Shown piece by piece: positions 10,963 to 23,168 of a DNA stretch of 64,000 bases; position 1 is the stretch's first letter; each line of letters begins with the position of its first letter. The DNA comes from Megamerina dolium (lineage: Eukaryota > Arthropoda > Insecta > Diptera > Megamerinidae), in NCBI GenBank assembly GCA_963854835.1, contig OY978526.1, positions 19,808,334 to 19,872,333 on the forward strand, read 5' to 3'. The notes beneath the pieces are model-generated. The model saw nothing but the letters and a program-made list of their open reading frames with translations. It searched no databases and was not told where the DNA came from. A program made the position numbers and the translations under genes.

Positions 10963-13043
10963 TAAAACCTATATAAATGTTTATTTAAGAGGGTGAGTGA
11001 GGAAGACATATACGAATGGTATATCGTATTGTTCATATTGAGAGAACTACTCACAAGTGTCAATGTTGAATGAGAAAATAAATTGTATATTCGTATATCG
11101 TATGTATATCGTAAATTTTTATCAAGAGAGCGTGAAAAACTCTCATGAGTGCTGATAACAACGAATGAGATATTTAATTGTTTGCAATGAAATACACATT
11201 TACTATGTGTATGTCAACAATGAAATTGAAGTAAACAGAGATTCTTACGATACGATAACATAAGAGAACGTAAAACTCTCACGGGTGCTGATAAGAATAA
11301 ATGAGAAAATTAAGTAAACAGAGATTCTTACGTAAACAACAAACAAACAATGAATCAATTAATTTCAATATGTTACTAAAATTGTTTGTTAGACTTAGAA
11401 AATTTACAATATCGTATATTCTAACAGACAGAATACCACAATCACTATATGATTTACAACTCTCTGTGTTATTGACCTACCACAAAACAAGCTATAAATA
11501 ATATTTCCTATAGCTACTTTTCATTCATTATATAAACTGATTTTTCGAGAAAATTTAAACTACTGTGCGTGTGCATATAGTACTCAACTTCAAATAATGT
11601 AATGAAAATGCCATGGCTAAACCTAAAGCTATTTATAATTTTTATATACTAATTGTCATGGGCATCGACGTATATTTTGCGAACATAAGTAGGAGTAGGT
11701 GCTCTACTTTTTTGGATCAACTTCATTTTGATCATACACATATTTGTACATATGTGGTATGTAACTAATGAACAAAAGTAAGCTTACTTTTCGGTTATGA
11801 CGGTTATGACGATATGAAAACAGTTTAATCAATACTAGATTCACTTTTACACGTTACGATACTTTAATGATATTTCCAATTGAAAAAATGCATGGGTGAT
11901 TATATATGCACATAAAACATAAAAAAAAGCATAAAAGAATAAAATCCGGCCCATAATTGAGCTGAAAAACCAAACTACATATTTATGTTTTCTTATGTAT
12001 ATATTTATTGAATTTGTTGATTACATACATACATACATATGTACATGTTTTCATTATTTGTTTCGACAAACATTATTTACGAGTAGTTGTACTAAAAACT
12101 GTTAAACAGCCAACAATGACAGAAATGTATATGAGGAAAATACAACATAAAATTGCAATTGTTTAACCAAAGGCGCAAAGAAGTGAAATTTGTATTTTAA
12201 ATTGTATTTAAATTGTATTTTAGTACAATTGTAAATTATAAATTGTTTAAACAAGTTCTTAATATATGTAAACAAGCGATATTTCTAGAACAATCTCCAA
12301 CAGTTCCCTGCATCTACATACACATAAATATATGTACATACATATACATACCTTTAATACGAAAAAATAAAGTGGAACAAACTAAAAAAAAAAGTCAGTC
12401 ACCCTAATATCACTCTGTTGCTCATGAAATACAAATAAACCAAGCTGAAATACGTTAAATATGTATACCCTGTGTTGCCAGATTATCTCATAGGAATATA
12501 CAATAAACTAGTAGTTGAAGTAGTTGAACTAGAAGTTGAAGAGTTTCGTATTCAAATATAGTAAAGTAATTATGTGAACCACTGCTGTTGAAAGGGGTAG
12601 AAATTCTTTTTCTCCAATTTGAGTTAATGCTATTCCTAGTAGTTTTATGACAGTTTAGTCAAATTAGTAATTACTATTTAAATCGTCCAAACTGAGTAAA
12701 ATATGCATTTTGTTTAGAGTTCATGCATTCATATATGGCGCCAAAATCGTATATAGCACACACACACTGCTTCCATGTTCCTTTTTTGTGTGAAAATTTA
12801 CTATTCAACATTTCTTAGAGCTTTTGTTTTTTGTATTTCTCTCCAACCCCAAAAAATTTGCAAATAAAGGCTCAACTTCAATTTAGAAACAAATACATTT
12901 TCGATTTGGTTTGTAAATTTTTTCAGAAAATCTAGGTGGCAGCGATAGAGAGAAACATATTCCACAAAAATTGACAGCCTTCTCTACCATTCTCAAATTA
13001 TATGTACTTTGTTTTGCTCGCTCTCTTCTTAATAATGACATTG
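10963..13043. other. Divergent intergenic region between B1 and A2
   Basis: The head-to-head gene starts are 2538 bp apart. Near B1 there is a duplicated block of about 150 bp with GTGAGAGTTTTNC and CTCTC motifs, GAGA-like and repeated at about 11110-11345. The middle is AT-rich with TACATA runs. No coding gene. The region recurs at 26247-28327 (mirror) and, with small indels, at 39208-41319. Confidence 0.7.
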
Positions 13044-13131
13044 AGCATATTCTCTAATGTTCTCGAAAGAGTATCTAGAAATTTCCATACATTTCATTTT
13101 TAGTATAAATACCCGCAAGAGCGCGACTGGC
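13044..13131 (+). promoter_or_regulatory. Heat-shock promoter of Hsp70 A2
   Basis: HSE cluster at 13044-13086 (TTCTCGAA at 13060-13067, AGAAATTTC at 13077-13085) and TATAAATA at 13104-13111, with a start site expected about 28 bp on. Nearly the same sequence as in front of A1. Confidence 0.85.
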
Positions 13132-13274
13132 AGCATAGTTAAAAACAAACAATTTAAGTGAAAACATAAGAAGAGCGAGTAGACAAAAAGTATTTTTGCT
13201 ACGTCAAACTTACAAAATAAGTGAATTGTGTATTGAAATTAAAGTGAAAAATTATACAAAACAAAACAACAAAA

Positions 13275-15188
13275 ATGCCTGCTATTGGAATTGATTTGGG
13301 AACAACATACTCCTGTGTTGGTGTCTTCCAACATGGTAAAGTGGAAATTATTGCAAACGACCAAGGCAATAGAACAACACCGAGCTATGTGGCGTTTACA
13401 GATACGGAGCGACTTATTGGAGATGCCGCAAAGAACCAGGTGGCGATGAATCCAAAGAACACAGTCTTCGATGCTAAACGTCTCATTGGACGCAAATATG
13501 ACGACCCAAAAATTAGAGATGATATGACGCACTGGCCGTTTAAGGTAGTGAGTGATGGTGGCAAGCCAAAGATCTGTGTCGAATTCAAAGGCGAACAGAA
13601 GAAATTCGCTCCAGAGGAAATCAGTTCAATGGTGTTGACAAAGATGAAGGAAACTGCAGAAGCGTACTTAGGTACAAGTATAACGGACGCAGTTATTACA
13701 GTGCCAGCATACTTCAATGACAGTCAACGCCAAGCCACAAAAGATGCCGGACGCATTGCTGGTTTGAATGTTTTGAGAATCATCAACGAACCAACTGCAG
13801 CAGCCTTGGCCTATGGTTTGGACAAGAACCTGAAGGGTGAACGTAATGTGTTGATCTTCGACTTGGGTGGTGGTACATTCGATGTGTCTATATTGACCAT
13901 CGACGAAGGTTCACTATTTGAGGTACGTGCAACAGCTGGTGACACCCATCTTGGTGGCGAAGATTTCGACAACAGACTGGTTAACCTATTGGTTGATGAG
14001 TTCAAGCGCAAGTACAAGAAGGATTTACGTACGAATCACAGGGCATTGCGTCGTTTGAGAACAGCAGCCGAACGTGCTAAACGTACATTGTCATCGAGCA
14101 CCGAAGCCAGCATTGAAATTGATGCTCTATTTGAGGGACAAGATTTCTATACCAAAGTGAGTAGAGCACGTTTCGAAGAACTATGTGGCGATTTGTTCCG
14201 CAGCACATTGGAACCGGTGGAGAAGGCCCTCAACGATGCAAAGATGGACAAAAATCAAATACACGACATCGTATTGGTTGGTGGTTCTACGCGAATTCCT
14301 AAAGTACAGAACCTCTTGCAATCGTTCTTCTGCGGCAAGAGTCTCAACCTGTCAATCAATCCGGATGAAGCTGTAGCATATGGTGCCGCTATTCAAGCAG
14401 CTATCCTCAGCGGTGACAAGAGCAGTCAGATTCAAGATGTGCTTCTAGTGGATGTAGCTCCTCTATCACTTGGCATTGAGACGGCTGGTGGTGTAATGGC
14501 TAAAATCGTTGAACGCAATTGCAGGATTCCATGTAAACAGACGCAAACATTCTCCACTTATGCCGATAATCAACCTGGTGTCAACATTCAAGTGTTTGAG
14601 GGTGAACGTGTAATGACCAAGGATAACAATAAATTGGGTACGTTTGACTTGTCTGGCATTCCGCCAGCACCACGAGGTGTGCCACAGATTGAGGTGACAT
14701 TTGATCTCGATGCAAACGGCATTCTAAACGTTTCGGCTAAGGAAATGAGCTCGGGCAATGCCAAGAATATTACCATTAAGAACGATAGAGGCCGTCTGTC
14801 GCAAGCTGAAATCGATCGAATGGTCAACGAGGCTGAAACATACGCCGAAGAGGATGAAAAGCAGAGACAGAAAATAAGCGCACGCAACGGTTTGGAGAGT
14901 TATGTGTTTGGCGTGAAGCAAGCGTTGGAGCAGAATGGTGATAAGGTATCAGCACAAGAAAAGAATGAAGCGCTAAAGGCTTGTGAAGATACGATCAAGT
15001 GGCTTGACCTGAACACACTAGCCGATAAAGAAGAATATGAGGACAAGATGAATACGCTTACAAAGACCTGCACACCGATTATGACGAAATTGCATAGTGG
15101 CGGTGCTGCACCAAATTCGTCTTGTGGCCAACAATCTGGTGGATTTGGTGGAAATAGGAGTGGTCCAACCGTTGAAGAAGTAGATTAA
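13275..15188 (+). CDS. Hsp70: Heat shock protein 70, type A (copy A2)
   Basis: Intronless 637-codon Hsp70 with the ATPase signatures, linker, substrate-binding domain, GGFGG tail and EEVD. It differs from A1 by Asn for Thr in [10 protein letters not shown], Gly for Ala in KLGTF, and Gly for Asn in SARNGLES. It is protein-identical to mirror gene A3; the one nucleotide difference I saw is at 14228 (GCC versus GCA, silent). It is transcribed toward the palindrome spacer, converging on A3. Confidence 0.97.
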   Translation: MPAIGIDLGTTYSCVGVFQHGKVEIIANDQGNRTTPSYVAFTDTERLIGDAAKNQVAMNPKNTVFDAKRLIGRKYDDPKIRDDMTHWPFKVVSDGGKPKICVEFKGEQKKFAPEEISSMVLTKMKETAEAYLGTSITDAVITVPAYFNDSQRQATKDAGRIAGLNVLRIINEPTAAALAYGLDKNLKGERNVLIFDLGGGTFDVSILTIDEGSLFEVRATAGDTHLGGEDFDNRLVNLLVDEFKRKYKKDLRTNHRALRRLRTAAERAKRTLSSSTEASIEIDALFEGQDFYTKVSRARFEELCGDLFRSTLEPVEKALNDAKMDKNQIHDIVLVGGSTRIPKVQNLLQSFFCGKSLNLSINPDEAVAYGAAIQAAILSGDKSSQIQDVLLVDVAPLSLGIETAGGVMAKIVERNCRIPCKQTQTFSTYADNQPGVNIQVFEGERVMTKDNNKLGTFDLSGIPPAPRGVPQIEVTFDLDANGILNVSAKEMSSGNAKNITIKNDRGRLSQAEIDRMVNEAETYAEEDEKQRQKISARNGLESYVFGVKQALEQNGDKVSAQEKNEALKACEDTIKWLDLNTLADKEEYEDKMNTLTKTCTPIMTKLHSGGAAPNSSCGQQSGGFGGNRSGPTVEEVD

Positions 15189-15904
15189 ATTAATTTATTA
15201 AATAATTTCTAATTTATTATTTGATCTTGTCGTAAATTTGTTTTTAAATTCATAAGTAGTATAATTATATATTTAGTTATAGAAAAGAAGTATTAATTTG
15301 CTTGTATTGCAAATCTGACTGAATTTTTGAAAATATAATTTCCAATATAAACTAATTTCCTTGAGTTTTGTTATTTTGCTACTAAAGTGGTATTCGTGGA
15401 TTTCGATTAACGAGTGGTAAGTATTGTTAGGAAAATTGTTTGAATGTGACGAATTTGGGATTTGTTTTCTCAGCAGGTTCAAAGGTGATTGAAAGGCGTT
15501 GAGGCATTTTTGTGTTGCGGTTACGACGAATATACCTTAAAATTCAAGCATCTTTGTGCATCGCACTTTGAAGTGAATGTTAAGTGAATTAACTTGAATT
15601 TTTTGCTTTCTCGATTTTCACTGAACTTTGGAAATAAAGTTTATGTAATGGCATTTGTAGCCATATACCATCGAATATGCATGTATAGCTTATGGATCGT
15701 ACGTGCGTGTATATCCCAACACCAAATAAACCAAAGCAGTCAGATGTCATGACTTATTCACTTATTATTCTAGTTATTATAGTTCTGAACGTTTTCCCCC
15801 TTCGCTCCGTTACCAAAGCAAATCGGTATATGAAACCATGTCATCCTGACTCCTAAAGTATCACGTTTATTCAACAATCTTATGGAAGATTTTTGTGCAA
15901 CATA
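15189..15904 (+). other. 3' flank of Hsp70 A2
   Basis: The first 290 bp match the A1 flank, then homology ends (about 15480). The rest is AT-rich without genes. Confidence 0.65.
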
Positions 15905-16121
15905 TTAACCCTCTACCGCTTCCATGTATGGGTAATTTTGGCCCCTTTTTTTTTTTTTTAATTCGTAAAAATGCCCATAAAATAAGGGAATATCGATTAA
16001 AAATGTATCACAAAAATATTTCTCATTAAATTTTACTATGGGTTTCTGAACACACTAAAGCTCCAAACTTAACACAAATGCCAGAAATTGGTCAAAATTA
16101 TAATTGCCTCTTAAGGGTTAA
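15905..16121. mobile_element. TTAA-flanked MITE (piggyBac-like)
   Basis: TTAA at 15905-15908 and 16118-16121 flank a 209-bp segment that starts CCCTCTACCGC and ends GCCTCTTAAGGG. The ends are only loosely inverted (CCCT and AGGG). TTAA duplication is characteristic of piggyBac. Related motifs occur at 5887 and 47560. The assignment is tentative. Confidence 0.5.
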
Positions 16122-16798
16122 TATGGTACTTATAAATAAATACAAAGTTGTTGCAAAAATGTACCACAAGACCTAATTTTACGTGGTTTGTGTGTTTGGA
16201 AAAAATATTCAAACCAAAAGAAAACGACATAATATTTACAAATATAAATATGAGTTGTTTAATGGATTTTCTTTTAGTTCTTGTCAATTCTACGCGATTA
16301 TCAAACAATATCCAGCACAAATCTGCTATTAAAGTGAATACTTTTGCCTTTGTAACGTACTTCAATAGGTAGACGGATTTGATGAAATCGATCACCATAC
16401 CCATCAGATTCCGTTGTCAATTGATGCTTAAAGTAAAGTAGTATTTAACAATTTTTTGCAAAGAAAATGTTTAACGACTTCATTAATACTTTTCCATGCG
16501 GTATGTTCATTTAAAGTGAGTTTTCTTAAAATGCAGCTATCTTACCTCAGGGCCTTTAAATACACCTTAATTTCCAAAATATTATACCTTCTTTAACTTT
16601 TGCTGTATGTTCTTTTCAGCCATTAGGCCCTCAAAAGCATTACAATAAACAAATGTGCTTGTTGCATTGACTGAAAAATATGGAACAAATATAACTCAAA
16701 AGCAAATTAAAGACTTGAAAAGCTTCAGCTAAAATTTTAGGTTGATTTTTTATAAATTCTATAAATTGCTAGGCCACTAGGCAACATTGCGACATTGC
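16122..16798. other. AT-rich spacer, no gene recognised
   Basis: Small frames on both strands (for example 16111-16404) have no recognisable domains. Confidence 0.4.
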
Positions 16799-16950
16799 GC
16801 TGATGATCTTCAATTGTACGAATCAAGTCCTGTTGGTCTTGTTGAGGATTTATATCTGAGAGTTAATGAGAATCTTTGTTCTATTGGATAGTGGGCATCT
16901 GAAAAGCTGCTGAAGCTGTTCAAGAAAGGCCCCCATGCTTTTCTTTAACA
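16799..16950 (+). mobile_element. LINE reverse-transcriptase palm fragment
   Basis: The plus frame reads ADDLQLYESS then RVNENLCSIG and KLLKLFKKGPHAF, matching the YADDLQLY catalytic box and following segment of Jockey/I-type reverse transcriptases. Only about 50 codons remain, with a stop. Mirror at 22340-22491. Confidence 0.7.
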
Positions 16951-17079
16951 TTTGCGAGACAATGGATATTTATATGAAGTGAAATTATTCGAAAGGATTT
17001 TCAAATTAATTTTCCCATTCATTCAAGTTTTTATTTTCTATTTTTGAGAACTTTATTTTTTTAGTGTTTTATTTTTTAC

Positions 17080-17270
17080 TTTTTAGTACAATTTAATTTT
17101 TTTGTAAATTCTTTTAAGTTAATGGAAAGCATTTTTGAAAAACTTTTCTTGGTAAATTTTTACTTATTTTTTTCGTTTTGGTACAATTTAATTTTTTGTA
17201 ATTTCTTTTAAGTTAGAAGCATTTTTGAAATACTTTTTTGTTAAATTTTTATTTCTTTTTCACTTTTTAG
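17080..17270. repeat. About 100-bp tandem repeat at the inner end of the left arm
   Basis: Two diverged units share GTACAATTTAATTTTTT, CTTTTAAGTTA and GCATTTTTGAAA blocks. The second unit ends at the palindrome boundary. The mirrored pair at 22007-22200 ends the right arm. Confidence 0.7.
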
Positions 17271-20240
17271 CAGAGCTGTTAAATTATGATTACGATTAGT
17301 AATCGGTTAGATTATTTTCTAAGAATAATCGTAATGATTATTTAATTGTGCGTTTGAAATATTGGGATTACGTAATGATTACGATTATAAAGAATCAAAA
17401 AATAATCGGGATTATTCTAAATTACTGAAAAGAATCAAAAATAATCAAAAATATTCAAAATAAATAATTGATTCTTTTTAGCGATTCTTTTTGATTACTT
17501 TTGATTACTTTCAATCCAAAATACCAAAAAACATTTCTCTTTAAATTTTAAGACATTTTTTTATTAAAATTTTTAAAATTGTTTTTTGTGTAATCTAAAA
17601 CTTAGATTCTAAGTCATAGATTCTGTGATATGTGCATTTACTACATATTATAAATGTTGAAATTTTTGCTATTGTTAATAGCAATTCAGCCATTCAATAT
17701 TACGAAAGTTCCCAGTTCTGATCATCAGAATAAGCTTCAATGAGCGTACCTGATATTTACACCTGTATGAAAAACAACAATGCTGAAGCGAGTACTGTTA
17801 CAATTCAAGAACGGTTGTTAACTTGTTGGTACGCTTACGTTATCAAGTCAAACCAGAGCTTATAAAGTGCAATCATATTATCTACACTTCATACTTCACG
17901 TGTCAGTCAGTTGTTATTAATTGTGTTTTGTGTGAAAAAACGCTCCATTTGAAGATAAGATGTCCCAAAGTGATCAATTGGTTTTTGGAGAAAACGACTT
18001 CTCAAGTGATGATGAGATTTTGGACACGAATTACGAGCCAAGTCCCCGCAAGAGGAGAAGGAACTTCGAAAAAAATTCTGGAAGCTTTATAAAAAACCAG
18101 TCTGTTGAGGTGTCTGGAAAAACTATTTTCAACGCGGAATTTTATACGGATATTGTAAAAGTTAGTTTCTATGTGCATATGGTTCAAATTAGCTAGGGTT
18201 GTTTTAGTATTGTTTGTTTTAAAATTGAAATTGTTTTATTTGGTCCAGTTGTAAGTGTTTGATGAATTGAACTTTGAAAATTATATTCATATATGTATGT
18301 ATGTGAATTCACAGATTTCTGATCAGAATAAAATGACCACAATTGCAAAATGTGTCGGATGTGATCGGAAGATAAGAGCTACCGGCGACGTGACCTCCAA
18401 TTTTGTGAAGCATTTACGAGTCAAACATACCGAATTGTATGCGGAATACAAAAGTTTGAAGTCGGGCAGCCCCTTTGGCAATTCTGCGCAAGCTGCTTTC
18501 GATAGAAAACTTTTGCATGCTATTGTTGACGGAGCACTGCCTGTCTCAATTTTAGAAAGAAGGTCTTTCATAGACCTCTTGCAGACCAATGGTATGAAGA
18601 TAATGAGCAGACAAACAGCTGTAAAAAAATTGAAGGAGCATTATGACGAAGTGGTACAAAAAATCAAGTTGGAAATGGCCTCCGTAAAATACTTCTGTAC
18701 AACCGCGGATATTTGGTCTGGGAACCACCGGAGCTTTTTGGGGTATACTTGCCATTGGCTTACAGAGAACCTGGACCGCAAGTCAGCTGCTCTTGCTTGC
18801 AGGAGAATATTCGGCGTGCACTCAGCTGAAAAAATTGCGCAAATCGTTACCGAAATTAATGCCGGCTTTGGTCTAAGCCCGTCCAATGTTATTATGACGG
18901 TGACAGACAATGGATCCAATTTTGTTAAGGCTTTCAAGGAGTACGGGTGCACGGAAATTGAAACTTCCATTGAAGATGAAAGCGAAAACGATTTGCCAGT
19001 TTTCCAAAACGAGCTGCTGCTGCGAAAGCATCTTAGATGTTGCAGCCACACGCTAAATTTACTTGCTTCCGTCGATTACGTGAAGATTTTGAGAAATGAG
19101 CAGTCTTTGTATATCCAACATTCGATGGTAACTTAAAATTGTTAACGATTTTGTTGAATTATGTACGAAAGACAATATTTTCCAGACATTCGAAAAATGC
19201 AACGCCTTGTGGAGGAAGTGCAAATGGCCGAAGTCATCGGAAGTTATTGTTGAATGCTTGGGATCGACATTGCTTGTGCCCGTTGTAACTCGGTGGAATT
19301 CACTGTTCGACGCAGTAACGAAGTTACTTTTGGCCAAGGAAAAGTTGAATCCTTTGTGCGAAAGACTCAGCTTGTCGCAATTTTCTCCGAGCGATTTGCA
19401 GTATCTGGAGATGTACCAGTTGTTGATGGGGCCTATTGCTCGTGCCTTGGACTACCTTCAAGGAGAAAATAATGTAAATTACGGTAAAATGTGTTAGTAT
19501 TTTTTATCGTTTTCACATTAAATAAGTGTATAATCCATGCAGGCTGCTTAATTCCGACTCTGATGACTCTCAGCAATAGATTAAATAAGCTACAAAACAA
19601 GCCAGAAATGCAGCAAGTTTCCTCTGTGGTTGCTAAGTTGGAGCAGCGTTTGAGAGATCGGTTTGACGCCTTTTTCACTTTAAAACCGGAAGCCAATATT
19701 GCACTAGCGGCAATTGTACTAACTCCAGATATTAAAATGAGCTGGATCAAGGTTTTGCAAAGGATAAAACCGGAGGTGACAAAAGTGGACATAAGTACTT
19801 GTGTTTTAAACACAATTTGCGATTTCTATGCAAAAAATAATCGTACTTTCAATGCACAAATATTGAAAAGTAATGCATTATTTGCAAATAATAGTCATTT
19901 TGATTTTGATCTCAACGGTAGGATTGCTTGAATATTTTGAAATTTTTTTTATTAAAATCATTTATCTTTATACAGACACAGATAGCGAAGAAGGAACAAA
20001 TGCTATACCTGAGCCAAGTACTAGTGATCGTCGGGCTTTTTTGACCCATCACTTTTTCTGTTACTTAAATGACAATTCGGATAGAGCTTATTTTTGTGAA
20101 TATAATAAATCAAAAATTTGTTCGTACAAACGCCCATATAAAGCGTGTCTCAAGGTCAATGTTCAAAATTGAGGTCGAGATTACTTGATGCACACGCAAT
20201 TTTTTTCTACAATAATGGCATCAAAAGAAAGGTTTTTTTA
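17271..20240 (+). mobile_element. hAT-family DNA transposon
   Basis: Begins with CAGAGCTGTTAAATTATGAT, a CAG-type hAT terminus, followed by dense ATTACG/CGTAAT subterminal motifs (17290-17420). It carries a five-exon BED-finger transposase gene (17960-20172). I could not find a matching right terminus, so the 3' end is lost or unrecognised. Its left end coincides with the end of the palindrome arm. Confidence 0.8.
17960..20172 (+). CDS. BED zinc-finger hAT transposase (spliced)
   Basis: Five exons with GT/AG borders join in frame: 17960-18160, 18315-19127, 19186-19483, 19543-19917 and 19976-20172, giving 627 codons. Exon 2 starts with a BED finger (CVGCDRK ... NFVKHLRVKH). It continues into the RNase-H-like transposase core, with TADIWSG and TVTDNGSNFVKAF (first and second acidic motifs) and CCSHTLNLLA. 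Exon 3 has VTRWNSLFDAV and exon 4 the helical region. The C-terminal hATC dimerisation block is not in frame. After residue about 602 another frame (to about 20240) looks more like the end of an hAT protein, so a late frameshift probably inactivates it. Cut-and-paste transposition is the family role. Most of the frame is otherwise intact, so the insertion looks recent. Confidence 0.8.
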
Positions 20241-20582
20241 ATACCTTTTTATTGATATCTATTATATAATACCTATTTTTCACATTTTAAAAGTTATTAT
20301 CAAAAATATACATTTTTTATTCTAATTTTGTAAAAACGTTTTTTTTTTCAAAAAAATCTAAAGATCATAGGATTATCTTTCCAATAGTATATAAAATATA
20401 TTTTTAAAGAATTTTTATATATTTTTTTATGATCATACTTTCGCTACAGCAAATATGTATGTGCATAGAGAAGAGTAGAGCGACAGTCATAATTATAGCG
20501 GTAGATATAGACAAAGAAATTACGGAAAAGGATAAAATAGTATAATTAACAATTTTTTTTTAAATCTGATAAATATAACATT
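20241..20582. other. AT-rich spacer
   Basis: Poly-T rich sequence with no gene or repeat structure that I can name. Confidence 0.4.
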
Positions 20583-20949
20583 AGGTCCGTTTGCGAACTT
20601 TACTAGTAAACTTTCTATCTATCAACACGATTCAAGAGCGTAAGAAAAATCTCTAAAAATTAGAACAAAGTGAAAAAGTACGCGAACGGAAAAATTGTAA
20701 GATATTTACTAGTAATTTCCAAACTCCTTCAGTTCTGTGTTACGTTCTAATTCTGCGTTCTATGTTACGAATTCTTACTAGTAGAAATATTACCAGTAAA
20801 AATTTGTAAGAATTATCACAGAGAGGAAATAATTTGCTCTCTCAATTTCCCCTATTTTACTGGTTTTTGGCGTACGCGAACACATTTCCAGTAAAAAATA
20901 GTAAAATTTGTAATAATTTGTAAAAACTATTACGTACGCGAACAGGCCT
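20583..20949. mobile_element. 367-bp MITE, Harbinger-like
   Basis: Imperfect inverted ends AGGTCCGTTTGCGAAC and (complement of the right end) AGGCCTGTTCGCGTAC are flanked by the 3-bp repeat ATT. The body has repeated TACTAGTAA and TTACTGG motifs. Three-base duplications fit PIF/Harbinger, but no transposase is present. Confidence 0.7.
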
Positions 20950-21081
20950 ATTGTTTGTGTACTTTTTTAGGTTACACTGTTCAGTCCTGTTATTTCAAAA
21001 TTTAAGAATGAGCGTCAAGTAATAGACAAATTTGAGTTGATTGATTTGATTTGAGAAATTTAATTTTTGAAATAAATTAAA

Positions 21082-21905
21082 ATGAGTGAGATTAATTTGT
21101 TTAAAATAAATAGTTTATACGAATCGAGTAACGGTTTTGAGATTTCGGAAATAACGTTGCACAAATTGATGGAATGTTGCTTGATTCCGAGTGAAGGGAC
21201 ATATAAATGCGCAAATGGGCATAAATTGAAACTGGCGAAATCAGCCAGTAGTTTAGATGGTTATGTTTCGATGTAATGTTCATATTCTATATACATATGT
21301 AGTATTGATATAAATTATGTGTATATATATATAAAATAATTTCAGGTGACCATCGATGTATAAAAAGATCAAGAAGAAGAAGAAATGTAAATGAGATGTT
21401 AAGGTATCCCTTAGAAAAAATACATTCTTTGATAAATCGAAACTGCCAATGGTGAAACTGTTGGCATTTTAGTGCCTGTGGGTAAAGAATGTTATCCAGT
21501 TGTTTATTATGGACGACTGGTGTAATTTTTGTCGTGAGGTAGCGTATGACGGTATGGTCATTAAAAAACAAAAGATTGGCGAAATTGGCAATACCGTCGA
21601 AATAGACGAGAGTAAATTTAGCATGCGGAAATACCATCGCGGTCATGCGGTTGAATGGCAATGAGTATTTGGAGGAGTATAGAGATGAAGTAATCTCTGT
21701 TTCCTCGTCTCGATGGAAAAAAAAGGACCATGAAACCCTATTAAATATAATAAAAGATTGGATAGAGCCTGGCATAACTATTGCGTCCGATTTTTGGAGG
21801 GTATGTTTAATATAATTTCTTCACTTCATGAAGCAATAACAGTTTTATATTTCAGGCTTATGATTTTTTATCGCAAGAAGGTTACCAACACTTCAAAGAG
21901 GCTTT
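21082..21905 (+). pseudogene. Merlin (IS1016/ISXO2-like) transposase relic
   Basis: A first frame (21082-21276) reads YKCANGHKLKLAKSASSLDGY, the N-terminal zinc-binding region of Merlin transposases. After stops and frameshifts come VEIDESKF, KYHRGHAVEWQ and VFGG (about 21597-21680), then ETLLNIIKDWIEPG and IASDFW with AYDFLSQEGYQHF (to about 21905). These are the first two catalytic Asp blocks of the DDE domain. The last acidic block is missing. At least two frame changes and one stop (TGA after VEWQ) make it dead. Element ends were not found. Confidence 0.78.
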
Positions 21906-22006
21906 TTGATTTATTATATTCACAAAAATAAGCTCCATCCGAGCCAATTTTTTATTTTTTTCCCCCCCTTAGGAGGCCATATTCTGCACTTCTTTCTTAA
22001 ATTGTA

Positions 22007-22200
22007 CTAAAAAGTAAAAAAGAAATAAAAATTTAACAAAAAAGTATTTCAAAAATGCTTCTAACTTAAAAGAAATTATAAAAAATTAAATTGTACCAAA
22101 ACGAAAAAAAATAAGTAAAAATTTACCAAGAAAAGTTTTTCAAAAATGCTTTCCATTAACTTAAAAGAATTTACAAAAAAATTAAATTGTACTAAAAAGT
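22007..22200. repeat. About 100-bp tandem repeat at the inner end of the right arm
   Basis: Mirror of 17080-17270. The right arm has an extra 12 bp nearby (about 22258-22270) relative to the left arm. Confidence 0.7.
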
Positions 22201-22339
22201 AAAAAATAAAACACTAAAAAAATAAAGTTCTCAAAAATAGAAAATAAAAACTTGAATGAATGTCAAATATAATGGGAAAATTAATTTGAAAATCCTTTCG
22301 AATAATTTCACTTCATATAAATATCCATTGTCTCGCAAA

Positions 22340-22491
22340 TGTTAAAGAAAAGCATGGGGGCCTTTCTTGAACAGCTTCAGCAGCTTTTCAGATGCCCACT
22401 ATCCAATAGAACAAAGATTCTCATTAACTCTCAGATATAAATCCTCAACAAGACCAACAGGACTTGATTCGTACAATTGAAGATCATCAGC
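22340..22491 (-). mobile_element. LINE reverse-transcriptase palm fragment (mirror copy)
   Basis: Reverse complement of 16799-16950, with the same ADDLQLY box and stop. Confidence 0.7.
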
Positions 22492-23168
22492 GCAATGTCG
22501 CAATGTTGCCTAGTGGCCTAGCAATTTATAGAATTTATAAAAAATCAACCTAAAATTTTAGCTGAAGCTTTTCAAGTCTTTAATTTGCTTTTGAGTTATA
22601 TTTGTTCCATATTTTTCAGTCAATGCAACAAGCACATTTGTTTATTGTAATGCTTTTGAGGGCCTAATGGCTGAAAAGAACATACAGCAAAAGTTAAAGA
22701 AGGTATAATATTTTGGAAATTAAGGTGTATTTAAAGGCCCTGAGGTAAGATAGCTGCATTTTAAGAAAACTCACTTTAAATGAACATACCGCATGGAAAA
22801 GTATTAATGAAGTCGTTAAACATTTTCTTTGCAAAAAATTGTTAAATACTACTTTACTTTAAGCATCAATTGACAACGGAATCTGATGGGTATGGTGATC
22901 GATTTCATCAAATCCGTCTACCTATTGAAGTACGTTACAAAGGCAAAAGTATTCACTTTAATAGCAGATTTGTGCTGGATATTGTTTGATAATCGCGTAG
23001 AATTGACAAGAACTAAAAGAAAATCCATTAAACAACTCATATTTATATTTGTAAATATTATGTCGTTTTCTTTTGGTTTGAATATTTTTTCCAAACACAC
23101 AAACCACGTAAAATTAGGTCTTGTGGTACATTTTTGCAACAACTTTGTATTTATTTATAAGTACCATA
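22492..23168. other. AT-rich spacer (mirror of 16122-16798)
   Basis: No recognisable gene. Confidence 0.4.

Larger units (their letters stand above)
1..17270. repeat. Left arm of a giant Hsp70 palindrome
   Basis: This arm is the reverse complement of 22007-39289. Every feature at x has its partner at 39290-x: Hsp70 genes 314/38976, 8823/30467 and 13275/26015, LINE fragments, mariner and SINE. The register holds from base 1 to about 17 kb, then shifts by about 13 bp, mostly one 12-bp length difference near 17018 versus 22258-22270. Substitutions I found by eye outside the first 2.3 kb are few, for example 3958, 6244 and 14228. Homology stops at 17270, exactly where the hAT element begins. The arm is open at base 1, so its outer end is not seen. 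Confidence 0.96.
17271..22006. other. Spacer between the palindrome arms, filled with DNA transposons
   Basis: 4736 bp of single-copy sequence with respect to the palindrome. It contains an hAT element (17271 to about 20240), an AT-rich stretch, a 367-bp MITE (20583-20949) and a Merlin-like transposase relic (21082-21905). The symmetry point (19645) falls inside an hAT exon. No host gene was recognised. Confidence 0.85.
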
